Shown here one piece after another: positions 49,302 through 59,211 of a stretch of DNA of 64,000 bases. Every line of letters starts with the position of its first letter. Position 1 is the stretch's first letter. Under the pieces are notes generated by a model. The model ran no database searches. It saw only the letters and a program-made list of their open reading frames with translations, and was not told where the DNA came from. Both the position numbers and the translations under genes were made by a program. The DNA comes from Lachnospiraceae bacterium (GTDB taxonomy: Bacteria > Bacillota > Clostridia > Lachnospirales > Lachnospiraceae): NCBI GenBank assembly GCA_910575275.1, contig CAJTEE010000002.1:749741-813740 (forward strand), written 5' to 3'.

Positions 49302-49988
49302 TCAAAATTTTCCAGCTAAAAATTTTCCAAGCACTCCCGAAGCAGCGCAGCAGAGGCCGGGGCCCTCTGCAAACCACACCTCCTCCCCCTTCTCCAGCAC
49401 CGCCGTCCCATTCGTCCCTTCGATCAGCTTTTTTTCCACTTCCCCATACTCCGCGGCCGGCACCAAAAGCTTTAACTCCACATTCTCCGTATAAACCGTA
49501 TCCAGCGTCGTGATCCCCTGCTGCCGGACGATATACTGGATTTTCCCGAGCCCCGTATAGTCAGTCCGCACGCGTACTTCAAACCCGGATTTCTTTTCAA
49601 CGACCACACTGTTTAAAAGGCCCTCCTTAACCGCGTCCGAATAAGCGCGGACAAGCCCTCCCGTCCCCAAAAGCGTACCGCCAAAATAGCGCGTCACGAC
49701 CACACAGGCATCGTGAATCTCCTCCCCAAGCAATACATTTAGCATGGGCCGCCCCGCCGTCTGCGCCGGCTCCCCGTCGTCACTCGAGCGGGTCAGCTCG
49801 TGGTTCCTTCCGATCGTATATGCCAGGCAGTTATGCGACGCATCCCAGTATTTTTTCCTCATCTCGGCCACAAATGCCGCGGCCTCCTCCTCCGAGCCCA
49901 CAGGTTTTGTCGTCGCAATGAAACGGGATTTCTTTACCACGATTTCGCTCTCGCCGCCCTGATACAAAATTTTATACCTGTCTGCCAC
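49302..49988 (-). CDS. YigZ/IMPACT family protein
   Basis: 228 aa, of unknown cellular role; related proteins modulate translation or bind RNA. The N-terminal UPF0029 domain has KKSRFIATTKPV, SHNCLAYTIG, DDGEPAQTAGRPML and TRYFGGTLLGTGGLVRAY. A C-terminal DUF1949 domain (residues about 140-210) follows. Complete and typical. No tight neighbours. Confidence 0.92.
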   Translation of the reverse strand: MADRYKILYQGGESEIVVKKSRFIATTKPVGSEEEAAAFVAEMRKKYWDASHNCLAYTIGRNHELTRSSDDGEPAQTAGRPMLNVLLGEEIHDACVVVTRYFGGTLLGTGGLVRAYSDAVKEGLLNSVVVEKKSGFEVRVRTDYTGLGKIQYIVRQQGITTLDTVYTENVELKLLVPAAEYGEVEKKLIEGTNGTAVLEKGEEVWFAEGPGLCCAASGVLGKFLAGKF

Positions 49989-50142
49989 TGACGTTTCCTC
50001 CCTCTCATAATTGTTTATATTTTTTCATATTTGTATAAAAAACGTAATTATTTCTTCATATTTCCCCACTTCCATGGTAAAAATATCATAATACAAACCA
50101 ATCTTTTCCACAATAGGTATTTATTATTATTCGGAAATCTGT

Positions 50143-50148
50143 TATAAT
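50143..50148 (+). promoter_or_regulatory. -10 box upstream of the PBP gene
   Basis: A perfect TATAAT 26 bp before the start codon; the -35 at the expected position is weak (TTTATT). AAAGGAGG follows as ribosome site. Confidence 0.5.
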
Positions 50149-50174
50149 CAGGAAATATAAAGGAGGCTTCCTGA

Positions 50175-52838
50175 ATGAATTACGGAAAAAACAGCGTAGC
50201 CAAAAAGCTGCGCCAGACGAATTCCAAGGCAGAAAAGATCACCTCCAAGCTGCTTCTACTCTTTGTGAAAGCGGTCCTGGTGTGCTTCGCATTCTGCGCA
50301 GTCGTCGGTGTGAGCCTGGGCTACGGCGTATTTAAAGGAGTCATCGACTCGGCGCCCGAGATCGACGTTGCGAGCATCGAGCCGAGCGGCTTCGCCACTA
50401 TGGTATATGACAGCAAGGGGAACCTGACCGAGACACTTGTGCAGTCCGGCTCCAACCGGCTTGAGGCTACGTATGAGGAGCTGCCCGAATGCCTGATTAA
50501 TGCGTTTGTCGCGATCGAGGATTCCCGCTTCTGGTCCCATAAGGGCGTGGATTTCCGTTCGGTCCTGCGCGCCGCGATCGGTATCCTCACCAATGACCCG
50601 GCCGGCGGCGGCAGTACACTCACGCAGCAGCTCATCAAAAACAACATCTTCGCTGGAGGAAACGAGGACACCTTCGGGGAAAAACTTGAGCGGAAAATCC
50701 AGGAGCAATACCTGGCCATACAGCTTGAGCAGATCATGGACAAAAAGATCATTCTCAAAAACTATCTGAACACAATAAACCTCGGCAACAATACTCTGGG
50801 TGTGAAGTCCGCTGCCCAGCGCTACTTCGGAAAGGATGTATCCGAACTCACGCTCTCTGAGTCTACCGTTATCGCGGGCATTACCCAGCGCCCGGCCAAG
50901 TACAATCCGCTCACTGAATCAGGGCGCAAAAACAATGAGGAAAAGCGCCGCGTCATTCTGCAGTACATGTACGAGCAGGGACTGATCGGCAAGGACGAGC
51001 AGGAGGAAGCGCTGGCGGATGATGTCTATTCCCGTATCAAAAACATGGATATCATCAGCAACGAGGAAAGCCAGGCGCCGTATTCCTATTTTACCGACGA
51101 GCTGATTGATCAGGTTGTAGAGGCTTTCCAGGAGCAGCTCGGCTACTCGGAGACACAGGCCTACAACCTTCTCTATTCCGGCGGCCTGGAGATCCATACG
51201 ACCCAGGACCCGGATTTACAGGCTATCGTAGACGAGGAGATCAATAACCCGGCCAATTACAACGTGGTCTATTATTCTCTCGATTACCGTTTATCCGTCG
51301 AGCATCCAGATGGCACGCTGACGCATCATTCCGACGAAATGCTGGTTTCCTATTTGAAAAACGAAGGTGGCCGTTCCTCTTTTAACGGCCTGTTCAACAC
51401 CAAAGAGGCGGCCGCAGAGGCCGTTGAGCTCTACAAGGCCGCTGTCATAGGCGAGGGCGATACCGTCGTCGGTGAATCGGTTTACTACATTTTGCAACCA
51501 CAGATCTCCTTTGTCCTCATGGATCAGACCAACGGTTATGTAAAAGCCATAAGCGGCGGCCGCGGCGAAAAGGAGGTCAGCCGTTCCTTAAACCGCGCCA
51601 CCAACGCGCCGCGCCAGCCCGGTTCCACCTTTAAGGTAATCACGGCCTTTGCCCCGGCGTTAGACGCATGCGGTGCAACCTTAAGCACCGTCTATTACGA
51701 CGCACCGTTTACCGTGGGAACGAAGACCTTCCGCAACTGGTATGGCAGCAAGGGTTATATGGGCTACAGTACAATCCGCGACGGCATCGTCTACTCGATG
51801 AACATTGTTGCGGTCCGCTGCCTGATGGAGACCGTGACGCCGCAGCTTGGCGTCGAGTACGCAAAAAACTTCGGGATTACGACCCTGACCGAATCCGATT
51901 ATAACCCGGCTACGGCCCTGGGCGGCCTTACACTGGGCGTCACCAACCTAGAGCTCACCGCCGCCTATGCGACGATCGCCAACGAGGGCATCTATACAAA
52001 GCCGGTATTCTTTACGAAGATCCTGGATCATAACGGCAAGGTGCTGTTGGAGAACGAGCCTGAGACGAGACGTGTTTTGAAGGATTCGACCGCCTTTCTT
52101 TTAACGGATGCACTGGCGCAGTCCATGGAGGGCAGCCGTATGTTTGCAACCTCGGGCGTCAATTTGAATTCCACAAGCCCGGCTGCCAACATTCCCGGCA
52201 TGTCCAATGCCGGCAAGTCCGGCACCACGTCGAACAACAACGACATCTGGTTTGTGGGCTTTACGCCTTATTATACGGCCGGAATCTGGTCCGGCTGCGA
52301 CGACAACCAGAAGATCACGGCGATCGGCAGCACAACCTCCTACCACAAGGCGATCTGGAGAAAGATCATGACCCGTGTCCATGAAGGGCTGGCCGATACG
52401 GGCTTTGAAGTCCCGGATTCGGTTCAGACTGCCGCCGTCTGCCGCAAATCCGGTATGGCTCCAAGCCCCGGCGTCTGCGCGCATGACGCCCGCGGAAATG
52501 CCGTTTATACCGAATATTTTGCCAAGGGCACCGTTCCCTCCGAAATATGCGACCATCATGTGCTGATGACCGTATGCGCCGAGTCGGGCGGGACTCCGAC
52601 CGAGTTCTGCCCCGAGGAGACGCGAATCCCGCGTGCCTTCATGAGTATTCCCGAAGGCGAGAGCGGCGCTACCGACGATTCCCGCTACCGCAGGCCGGGT
52701 CCATGTCCGATCCACACACAGGCCGCCGTGATCATCCCGCCCGTGATTCCGGAGGAGACGCCGGCGCAGCCGGAGACCACGCCTCCCGAGACCACCGCGT
52801 ATGACCGCTTTGCCCCCAGAGGGCCGGGGTATGAATGA
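50175..52838 (+). CDS. Class A penicillin-binding protein (glycosyltransferase/transpeptidase)
   Basis: 887 aa, polymerises and cross-links peptidoglycan. Cytoplasmic Lys-rich N-terminus, membrane helix at 27-50, GT51 domain with catalytic Glu115 in VAIEDSRFW and GGSTLTQQLIKN, then transpeptidase with S484-T-F-K487 in QPGSTFK, SMN in YSMNIVA and KSGTT. A Pro/Glu/Thr-rich tail (EETPAQPETTPPETT) follows. Preceded by AAAGGAGG and a TATAAT box; it is followed by a terminator at 52858. Confidence 0.96.
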   Translation: MNYGKNSVAKKLRQTNSKAEKITSKLLLLFVKAVLVCFAFCAVVGVSLGYGVFKGVIDSAPEIDVASIEPSGFATMVYDSKGNLTETLVQSGSNRLEATYEELPECLINAFVAIEDSRFWSHKGVDFRSVLRAAIGILTNDPAGGGSTLTQQLIKNNIFAGGNEDTFGEKLERKIQEQYLAIQLEQIMDKKIILKNYLNTINLGNNTLGVKSAAQRYFGKDVSELTLSESTVIAGITQRPAKYNPLTESGRKNNEEKRRVILQYMYEQGLIGKDEQEEALADDVYSRIKNMDIISNEESQAPYSYFTDELIDQVVEAFQEQLGYSETQAYNLLYSGGLEIHTTQDPDLQAIVDEEINNPANYNVVYYSLDYRLSVEHPDGTLTHHSDEMLVSYLKNEGGRSSFNGLFNTKEAAAEAVELYKAAVIGEGDTVVGESVYYILQPQISFVLMDQTNGYVKAISGGRGEKEVSRSLNRATNAPRQPGSTFKVITAFAPALDACGATLSTVYYDAPFTVGTKTFRNWYGSKGYMGYSTIRDGIVYSMNIVAVRCLMETVTPQLGVEYAKNFGITTLTESDYNPATALGGLTLGVTNLELTAAYATIANEGIYTKPVFFTKILDHNGKVLLENEPETRRVLKDSTAFLLTDALAQSMEGSRMFATSGVNLNSTSPAANIPGMSNAGKSGTTSNNNDIWFVGFTPYYTAGIWSGCDDNQKITAIGSTTSYHKAIWRKIMTRVHEGLADTGFEVPDSVQTAAVCRKSGMAPSPGVCAHDARGNAVYTEYFAKGTVPSEICDHHVLMTVCAESGGTPTEFCPEETRIPRAFMSIPEGESGATDDSRYRRPGPCPIHTQAAVIIPPVIPEETPAQPETTPPETTAYDRFAPRGPGYE

Positions 52839-52857
52839 TAAGTAGAATAAATGATAC

Positions 52858-52905
52858 AAAAAAGAACCGCACAAGACAGTTTCCTGTCCGTGCGGCTCTT
52901 TTTTG
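52858..52905. terminator. Bidirectional terminator between PBP and VOC genes
   Basis: AAGAACCGCAC and GTGCGGCTCTT pair around an inner GACAG/CTGTC stem, followed by TTTTTT on the plus strand and AAAA on the other side. Confidence 0.85.
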
Positions 52906-52910
52906 CCTCT

Positions 52911-53300
52911 TTACTTCACAAACGACCCGATCTCCACCAGATTCCCCTCCGGGTCCGCGATATAGCAGGTTCGCTGGCCCCAGGGCTCCGTCGTCGGCTC
53001 CATGACGGGCCTAGCACCTTTTTCAATCACCTCGCGGTATGCCGCGTCCACTGCGGCATAATTTTCGACGCCGAGTGCGATCTCATAGTGTCCGTTTATC
53101 CCCTTTGCATACCCAAAGCTCTGCCCCGCCATCGCTTCAAAATCCTTTCTTCCGAACATAAGGAACAGAGTCCCGTCCTTTTCCAGATATACGTTTCCGG
53201 TGTCCTCCCCTTCCTTGATCGCAAACCCCAGCACATCCCGGTAAAAGCGGATCATCGCCGCCATGTCCTCCACAAAAATCCCGAATCCCTCCAGCTTCAT
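52911..53300 (-). CDS. VOC (glyoxalase/dioxygenase superfamily) protein
   Basis: 129 aa from the ATG at 53300 (MKLEGFGIFVEDMAAMIRF). Two beta-alpha-beta-beta-beta modules; FYRDVLGFAI and a final Glu in DPEGNLVEIGSF are typical of VOC proteins. The role could be lyase, isomerase or antibiotic binding; no substrate is indicated. The upstream 35-codon extension is rejected for lack of a ribosome site. Confidence 0.85.
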   Translation of the reverse strand: MKLEGFGIFVEDMAAMIRFYRDVLGFAIKEGEDTGNVYLEKDGTLFLMFGRKDFEAMAGQSFGYAKGINGHYEIALGVENYAAVDAAYREVIEKGARPVMEPTTEPWGQRTCYIADPEGNLVEIGSFVK

Positions 53301-53425
53301 GTTCCATATCCTCTCTTTCCTGTTTTTGCGGCGCAAACCTCCGCCCCGCAGATTTTTATCTATTATAGCAGAAAGAGCGGCCCTTTTCTTGTAAAAATGC
53401 GACATTTGGGAGCGTTTCCCCTGCC

Positions 53426-54622
53426 TCAGTTCCTCCCATACAGATCCCTCGTATATACCTTTTCCCTCACATCATCCAGGCAGCGGTCATACCGGTTCGC
53501 CAGAATGCAGTCCGTTTCCCTTTTAAACGATTCCAGATCCCTTAAGACACGGATCCCCTCAAACATCTCTCTCCCTCCCAGTAACGGTTCATAAATCAGA
53601 AGCTTTGCTCCCTTTTCCCTTAGCCGCCTCATGATCCCCCGCACCGAGCTCTGCCGGAAATTATCGCTTCCCTCCTTCATCGTTAACCGGTAAATCCCTA
53701 TGACCGGCGATTCCTTCCCCGCCTTTTCCCACACCTGCCTTGCAACAAAGTCCTTCCTCGTCCGGTTCGACTCCACGATCGCCCCGATCAGCTTCTCCGG
53801 TATATCCCGGTAGTTTGCCAAAAGCTGCTTCGTATCCTTCGGCAGGCAGTAGCCCCCATAGCCAAACGAGGGATTATTATAGTGGCCTCCTATGCGCGGG
53901 TCCAGGCACACTCCCTCTATAATCTGACGTGGATTCAGTCCCTTGGCTTCCGCATACGTATCCAGCTCGTTAAAGTAGCTCACGCGAAGCGCCAGATACG
54001 TATTCGCGAACAGCTTGACCGCCTCCGCCTCGGCTGCATGCATAATGAGCACCGGGACCGACGGCTCCAGCGCCCCTTCACGCAAAAGGAAGGCAAACTC
54101 CTCTGCCTTTTTTCGAAGCCCGGGATAGGGCTTCCCATAACCCACCAGGATTCTCGACGGATGCAGATTGTCATACAGGGCTCTGGATTCCCGGAGAAAC
54201 TCCGGGCAGAACAGCAGGCTCGCGCCGGCGTATCGTTCTGCCGTTTCTTCGGTATACCCCACCGGAACCGTGGATTTGATCACGAGGACCGCCTCCGGAT
54301 TGACCCGCAGGACCGTTTCGATCACTGCGGCCACCGCTGTGGTATCAAAAAAGTTCCGTTCCCGGTCATAATCCGTCGGCACGGCCACGATCACATAGTC
54401 CGCTTTGGCATAAGCCTCCTCCGCATTCGCAGTCACGGTCAGCTTTAAAGCCTTGTGCGAAAGATATTCTTCAATCTCCGGATCCCGTATAGGGGATTTC
54501 CCCTGCTTTAAAAGGGCGATCTTCTCCCTGTCCGTATCCACGAGCGTCACCGCGGTTTTTTGCGCCAGCAGGACCGCTAGCGACAGACCCACATACCCTG
54601 CTCCTGCAACTGCTATCTTCAT
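53426..54622 (-). CDS. UDP-glucose (nucleotide-sugar) 6-dehydrogenase
   Basis: 398 aa from the ATG at 54622, 4 nt after AGGAGGG. Oxidises a UDP-hexose to the uronic acid in two NAD-dependent steps. N-terminal [10 protein letters not shown], then [32 protein letters not shown] and the catalytic cysteine stretch [13 protein letters not shown], a variant of GGSCFPKD. It is the 3'-most gene of the glycan locus, 125 bp after the HAD gene. Supplies uronic acid precursors for surface glycan. Confidence 0.9.
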   Translation of the reverse strand: MKIAVAGAGYVGLSLAVLLAQKTAVTLVDTDREKIALLKQGKSPIRDPEIEEYLSHKALKLTVTANAEEAYAKADYVIVAVPTDYDRERNFFDTTAVAAVIETVLRVNPEAVLVIKSTVPVGYTEETAERYAGASLLFCPEFLRESRALYDNLHPSRILVGYGKPYPGLRKKAEEFAFLLREGALEPSVPVLIMHAAEAEAVKLFANTYLALRVSYFNELDTYAEAKGLNPRQIIEGVCLDPRIGGHYNNPSFGYGGYCLPKDTKQLLANYRDIPEKLIGAIVESNRTRKDFVARQVWEKAGKESPVIGIYRLTMKEGSDNFRQSSVRGIMRRLREKGAKLLIYEPLLGGREMFEGIRVLRDLESFKRETDCILANRYDRCLDDVREKVYTRDLYGRN

Positions 54623-54747
54623 AGTCCCTCCTGTATGCCTCCCCCAAGCTGCTTCATCGTGGCAAGCGTCCATCCGATTCAAAGCTCAAAAGGCGCTCCT
54701 CCCTGGTATATCACCTTATGTCAACGTTTTCTCACTGGCACTCTATC

Positions 54748-56805
54748 CTACAGCAGATCTGTCAGACTCGTCGTCCTGTTAAAAAACGGATCCTCCACCT
54801 GCATACGCAGAAATCTTTCCTCCCGGATCTCTGCCTGATGGATCAGGGACAGAAAGCGTTCATCTAATTCCTTGTTGATCCGCATCTCCCCCTCCGGGCA
54901 GATACGCCTGTACGTCTCAAAATACGCCCTGATTCCTTCCTGGATTTCCTGCACACATGCTATACTCTCCGCCGGCCTCGTTTCCCTGGCGTATATCGGC
55001 ATCCCGCCGCTTGTAAATCCCCGCACAGATGGTGACGGCGCGGTCAGCACTGCCTCCAGAATATAATAGTTCTCAAAAACAGTGCTTCCCTCTTTCTCTG
55101 CCTCCCGATAAAACGGTTCAATATCCAGGCCATGCCCGCGCATTTCCTCCTCCTCAAGCCAAAGGAAATAGAACCCTTTTAAATGATTCTTCATCAATCG
55201 CTCCAGATACATCTGGCAGGTTCCCTTCGCGACAAAATCAAACAGGGCAATGTCCCCTTCACGCAGAAAAAGACGGTCTATGTACGCCTGATATGCCTTT
55301 CGTGCCAAAGACGCCCGCCCCAGAATTTCCTTTTTATATCCGGTCAGCCCGCCTTTGTCCTTTGATATACTCTCTCCGTTTATTTGGATCCCAAATCTCT
55401 CCGCCAGCTCCTCCTGCAGTGTCCCTCCAAACCGCATCCCTTCCACATACCGAATATCCTCCTCCGACTCTGCCCCCGCACAGACGGCTGCCGTCCTGGA
55501 GGTAAGAAAATAGATGGAGGTATGCTCCTCTAAAAGCTGCTCATACAGCATCCGGATCAGATAGCCGTCCCGTGCACAGAATAGGACATTGGAAATCTTC
55601 TCTCTTTCTATCCGTTCACGCAGCCAGAAAACGAAGTCTGTGATCAGCGGTGCAAAGAAGACATAGCCAATATCACGCGCCTTTTCTACGCCAAGCCTTT
55701 CCCCGGACTCTGTCACAAACGGATTATTGAACAGCCGGGATACGGCCATCCCGATCCGTATCCTGTCGGATAAGGAGTCCATGAGATCCTGCATTCCCAT
55801 ATACCCGCACAGCTCCAGAAGATCTGCCCCACTGTACAGGCGGACTGCCTCCACACTCTCACCTTCTGCCATTTCTATGTCCGTATACCTGTCATCCCCG
55901 ATATGGAGGCAGGATTTTCCCGTCAGCTCCTTCAACACCCGAAAAAGGCCCTGTGCCTTCCCTTTCCCGTATTCGCAGGAGACCAGGAGCCCGGCATATC
56001 CTTCAATCCCGAACCGTTTTAAAAGCTCCTCAATCTGCCGTTTCGTATAATACGAATCCGTGACAATATACACCGGCTTTCCCTGTTTCTTTACCGTCTC
56101 GAGGAGCTCACAAACCTCCTTCCGGGGGATAAGCAGGCTGCAGTCCGTCTGCCATTCCAATCGAGCCGCTTCTTTTGGGACAAGCTCGGAAAGTGCAAAG
56201 CTTTCCTTCATATAGGAATAAATTTCCTCCAGTGAGGGGGCGTATCTCCCCGAGAGCTCTTTTTCTGCCGCCAGCCGCTTCTGTGAAAAGCCCTCCATAT
56301 AAATTCCCCGCTTTGCGAGCTTTGCTCCAACCAGCTCGAACACATCATCCGGAAATAGAACCTGGCGCATGATAAGCGTGTCGAACAAATCGAAGCTGAC
56401 CGCCTCCTTCCCCTCTATTCTTTTCAGGATCTCTCCCCTCATAGGTCCGTCCAAGCCTGTAAAATCATACGCCGGCTCTCTTTCCGCACACAAATCGTTT
56501 CCCCGCACATCATACAGGGCTACCCCCTGTTTCCTGCACTTTCTTCCGATCCGCCTCGCGATCGCCTTGCAGGAGCCCGGACGCGCGGCGACCAAAATGA
56601 GGGATATGGAAGCCGCAAATGCCTGCTCCAGAGAAAGAACAGGAAATCCATACAGTTCCCCTTCCTCCCGGCAGCTATCCAAAAGTCCAACGACAGAAAC
56701 CGTATCCTTAAGCTCCCGAAGGACCTTCACGGCCTCCGCCCCCAGGCCATAGACAGCGATCCTCTTGCCCCGATACTCCCGAAATCTCTTTGCCGGCTCC
56801 GACAC
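54748..56805 (-). CDS. HAD-like protein with N-terminal Rossmann-like module (glycan locus)
   Basis: 685 aa, cytosolic. Residues 13-105 form the shared Rossmann-like module (RIAVYGLGAEAVKVLREL, LLDS). Next comes a HAD domain with FDLFDTL (nucleophile D139) and the later motifs IVTDSYYTKRQ and IGDDRYTDI; the second Asp of motif I is Phe, as in haloacid-dehalogenase-like members. The rest (about 340-685) resembles the C-terminal part of polysaccharide-locus HAD proteins, with LFCARDGYLIRM. Possibly a phosphatase acting on a carrier- or sugar-phosphate. No signal peptide. Confidence 0.75.
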   Translation of the reverse strand: MSEPAKRFREYRGKRIAVYGLGAEAVKVLRELKDTVSVVGLLDSCREEGELYGFPVLSLEQAFAASISLILVAARPGSCKAIARRIGRKCRKQGVALYDVRGNDLCAEREPAYDFTGLDGPMRGEILKRIEGKEAVSFDLFDTLIMRQVLFPDDVFELVGAKLAKRGIYMEGFSQKRLAAEKELSGRYAPSLEEIYSYMKESFALSELVPKEAARLEWQTDCSLLIPRKEVCELLETVKKQGKPVYIVTDSYYTKRQIEELLKRFGIEGYAGLLVSCEYGKGKAQGLFRVLKELTGKSCLHIGDDRYTDIEMAEGESVEAVRLYSGADLLELCGYMGMQDLMDSLSDRIRIGMAVSRLFNNPFVTESGERLGVEKARDIGYVFFAPLITDFVFWLRERIEREKISNVLFCARDGYLIRMLYEQLLEEHTSIYFLTSRTAAVCAGAESEEDIRYVEGMRFGGTLQEELAERFGIQINGESISKDKGGLTGYKKEILGRASLARKAYQAYIDRLFLREGDIALFDFVAKGTCQMYLERLMKNHLKGFYFLWLEEEEMRGHGLDIEPFYREAEKEGSTVFENYYILEAVLTAPSPSVRGFTSGGMPIYARETRPAESIACVQEIQEGIRAYFETYRRICPEGEMRINKELDERFLSLIHQAEIREERFLRMQVEDPFFNRTTSLTDLL

Positions 56806-56832
56806 GGCTTTTCCCCTCTTTCTTCTGCACGC

Positions 56833-58029
56833 TCAAAGCAGACCGAACGCCTGCATGGTTTCCTTGCTTGTTACAAGATTTTCGTCAACCCCGTATACCC
56901 TGCTGCCCGGATAACGAGACATGCATTCCCTATATATTTCCTCCCGCGCCCCCGCGAACATGTTGGCGATCACGATTGCATCATATTCTCTCTTTGCAAT
57001 CACCTTTGGAGCTTCCACCGGGAATCCCTGCCGGTTAAGCTCCGTGAAATCCCGATCCACCCATGCGGCAACCGTACAAAACCCTGTATCTCTCAGATAT
57101 TTCCACAGCCTCTGTCCATATGTGCCCGCACAATACAGGATAATGCGCGACCCCTTTCTCACCTTCGGGAACGGAAATAAATAATCCAGCTTCTCTGCTC
57201 CCCGATAGAAGCAGTCGGCCCTTGGCACCAGCAAAAACAGCATGTACTGCTCCCACTGCTTTCGTAAATCATACATGTGGCGGCTGCGCGAAAAAGAACG
57301 GAGCACGCTTCGGTATAATATCTCATACCGCTTGTATCCCTGCGCATCATACCTGGTATCCTTAACCATGGAGGCCGCCCTCTGCCGGTAATGATACAGG
57401 CACTCATCCAGGATATAAAGGCTCTTTGCATGCAGGAGACAGGGATAGGTGCACGCCGCATCCTCTCCCATGACGACGGCATCATCCACCTGCATCTGGT
57501 ACGGATACACGCAATCTCTGCGAAACAGCTTATCCCATACATTAGGGAAGATTCCCCACTCAAAAAATCTCCGGCCCGCTATCATCCTGGGATAAATCTC
57601 CTGTACCATCCCGGGTTTTCTGTAGCAGCCTGCTTGGATCCCATGAAAGACCGGTTTCGAAGTCCTGCCCGTATCCTCATATCTCCCGCACATCACAAGA
57701 TCGACGTTCTCCTGCTGAAGCGTTTCGAGCATATGTGCATACATATCCGGCTCAATCCAGTCATCCCCGTCCACATAGGCGATATATTCTCCTCTGGCCG
57801 CACGTAAACCGGCCTTGCGGGCGCTTACGATGCCTCCGTTCTCTTTATGGATCACCGTAATCCGAAGGTCACGTCTTTTGTATTCCTCACAAATTTCATA
57901 GCAGCCATCCGTAGAGCCGTCGTCTATCAGGAGGACCTCCAGCTCCTGATACGTTTGGCCAAGAATACTCTCGATGCATTGCCGAAGGTATGGGGCCACA
58001 TTGTATATAGGTACAATAATACTGATCAT
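56833..58029 (-). CDS. GT2 glycosyltransferase with C-terminal Rossmann-like module
   Basis: 398 aa. N-terminal GT-A fold (MISIIVPIYNVAPYLRQCIE; the DxD-type YVDGDDW) transfers a sugar from a nucleotide donor. Residues about 293-398 are an appended module beginning RIILYCAGTYGQRLWKYL with VDRD and later DAIVIANMF. The gene is 22 bp from its neighbours on both sides, so it is in the operon. No membrane helices. Donor and acceptor cannot be read. Confidence 0.87.
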   Translation of the reverse strand: MISIIVPIYNVAPYLRQCIESILGQTYQELEVLLIDDGSTDGCYEICEEYKRRDLRITVIHKENGGIVSARKAGLRAARGEYIAYVDGDDWIEPDMYAHMLETLQQENVDLVMCGRYEDTGRTSKPVFHGIQAGCYRKPGMVQEIYPRMIAGRRFFEWGIFPNVWDKLFRRDCVYPYQMQVDDAVVMGEDAACTYPCLLHAKSLYILDECLYHYRQRAASMVKDTRYDAQGYKRYEILYRSVLRSFSRSRHMYDLRKQWEQYMLFLLVPRADCFYRGAEKLDYLFPFPKVRKGSRIILYCAGTYGQRLWKYLRDTGFCTVAAWVDRDFTELNRQGFPVEAPKVIAKREYDAIVIANMFAGAREEIYRECMSRYPGSRVYGVDENLVTSKETMQAFGLL

Positions 58030-58051
58030 TCCGGATTCCGCCTTTCTCCGT

Positions 58052-59194
58052 TCAATACACGATTTTTACTGCGGCAATCCCCATCCCTTCCAGGGCTTTT
58101 TTTATCGTGTTCCTGATCTCCGTACTCTCAATCGCAAGGACGATCTGGTCAAATTCCGTATCCCGGATCCGTTCCACTTCCACGACGCCTTCCCCTGCAA
58201 ATCCCCGGGAATTCCGATCCACCCACAGAACCACGCTGCAATAATCAATCCGGCAAAGCTGCTCCCGATATGCATGTCCGACGATTCCGGCCCCGTACAG
58301 GATGATCCTTCCTCCCTTTTCCACCTTATCGAACGGAAACAGATACCGGAGCCTGGTCCCATACTCCCCATATACCCATCCGCGCAGCCCTACGGAATAC
58401 ATATAAAACGATTCGATCTGGCGCCGCAGCCCGGCATCCTTGTCAAACTGCCGGCACATTTGACGGTACAGGAGATAGAGCTTGTCAAAATACTTCTCAT
58501 CCGCAATGTAGCCCGGCGCTTCATCCCGCTTTCTCATACGGTGATAATAGTAAGAATTTCTCCTTACAGCGATCCGGTCGGCCTTCTTCAGCATGGTATA
58601 CACGACTGCCATGTCCTCTCCGTAATGAAATCCGCTGTTCTGGAGTGTATCATAAGCGGAAAGGGCCAAATCTCTTTTTACTATCTTCGTGCAGAGAGAC
58701 GGGTCAATTCCAAAATGGCCCTTCTCCCTGTCCCAGATCATATCCGGGAAGATCCGTTCCTCGATCTGCTTCCTGTCATAAAGCCCTTCTTCGCGATTTA
58801 TGTATTCTGTACTTTGATTTTCCGGGTCTATGTATCTTGTGATGCCAAACAAGACCATGTCCGTCCCACTCTGCATATCCGGCAGAGCCAGTACATAGGA
58901 ATCGACGGCAACAAAATCATCCGCATCTGCAAATGTCACATACTCACAGCAGCTTTCTTCAAGCCCCTTTTTCCTGGCCGCGATCGGGCCTTCGTTTTTT
59001 TGATGAAAGACCCGTATCCGTCCGTCGCGCCTCGCATATACCTCGCAGATTTCTCCACTCTTGTCCGTGGAGCCGTCGTCCACCAACAACAGCTCAATCT
59101 CCTCGAGCGACTGGCTTAGAATACTCTCGATACATTGCATAAGAAACCGTTCTGCATTATACACCGGCACGATCACGGAAATTCGTGTGTCCAT
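58052..59194 (-). CDS. GT2 glycosyltransferase with C-terminal Rossmann-like module (paralogue)
   Basis: 380 aa. Starts RISVIVPVYNAERFLMQCIE and has FADADDF in place of the DxD. Residues about 294-380 are the same kind of module (RIILYGAGIVGHAYREQL, VDRN, DQIVLAIES). It is a paralogue of the downstream gene, arising by duplication. 17 bp separates it from the methyltransferase gene. Role: sugar transfer within the same glycan. Confidence 0.87.
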   Translation of the reverse strand: MDTRISVIVPVYNAERFLMQCIESILSQSLEEIELLLVDDGSTDKSGEICEVYARRDGRIRVFHQKNEGPIAARKKGLEESCCEYVTFADADDFVAVDSYVLALPDMQSGTDMVLFGITRYIDPENQSTEYINREEGLYDRKQIEERIFPDMIWDREKGHFGIDPSLCTKIVKRDLALSAYDTLQNSGFHYGEDMAVVYTMLKKADRIAVRRNSYYYHRMRKRDEAPGYIADEKYFDKLYLLYRQMCRQFDKDAGLRRQIESFYMYSVGLRGWVYGEYGTRLRYLFPFDKVEKGGRIILYGAGIVGHAYREQLCRIDYCSVVLWVDRNSRGFAGEGVVEVERIRDTEFDQIVLAIESTEIRNTIKKALEGMGIAAVKIVY

Positions 59195-59211
59195 CCTGCT
59201 TCCCTTCCTTA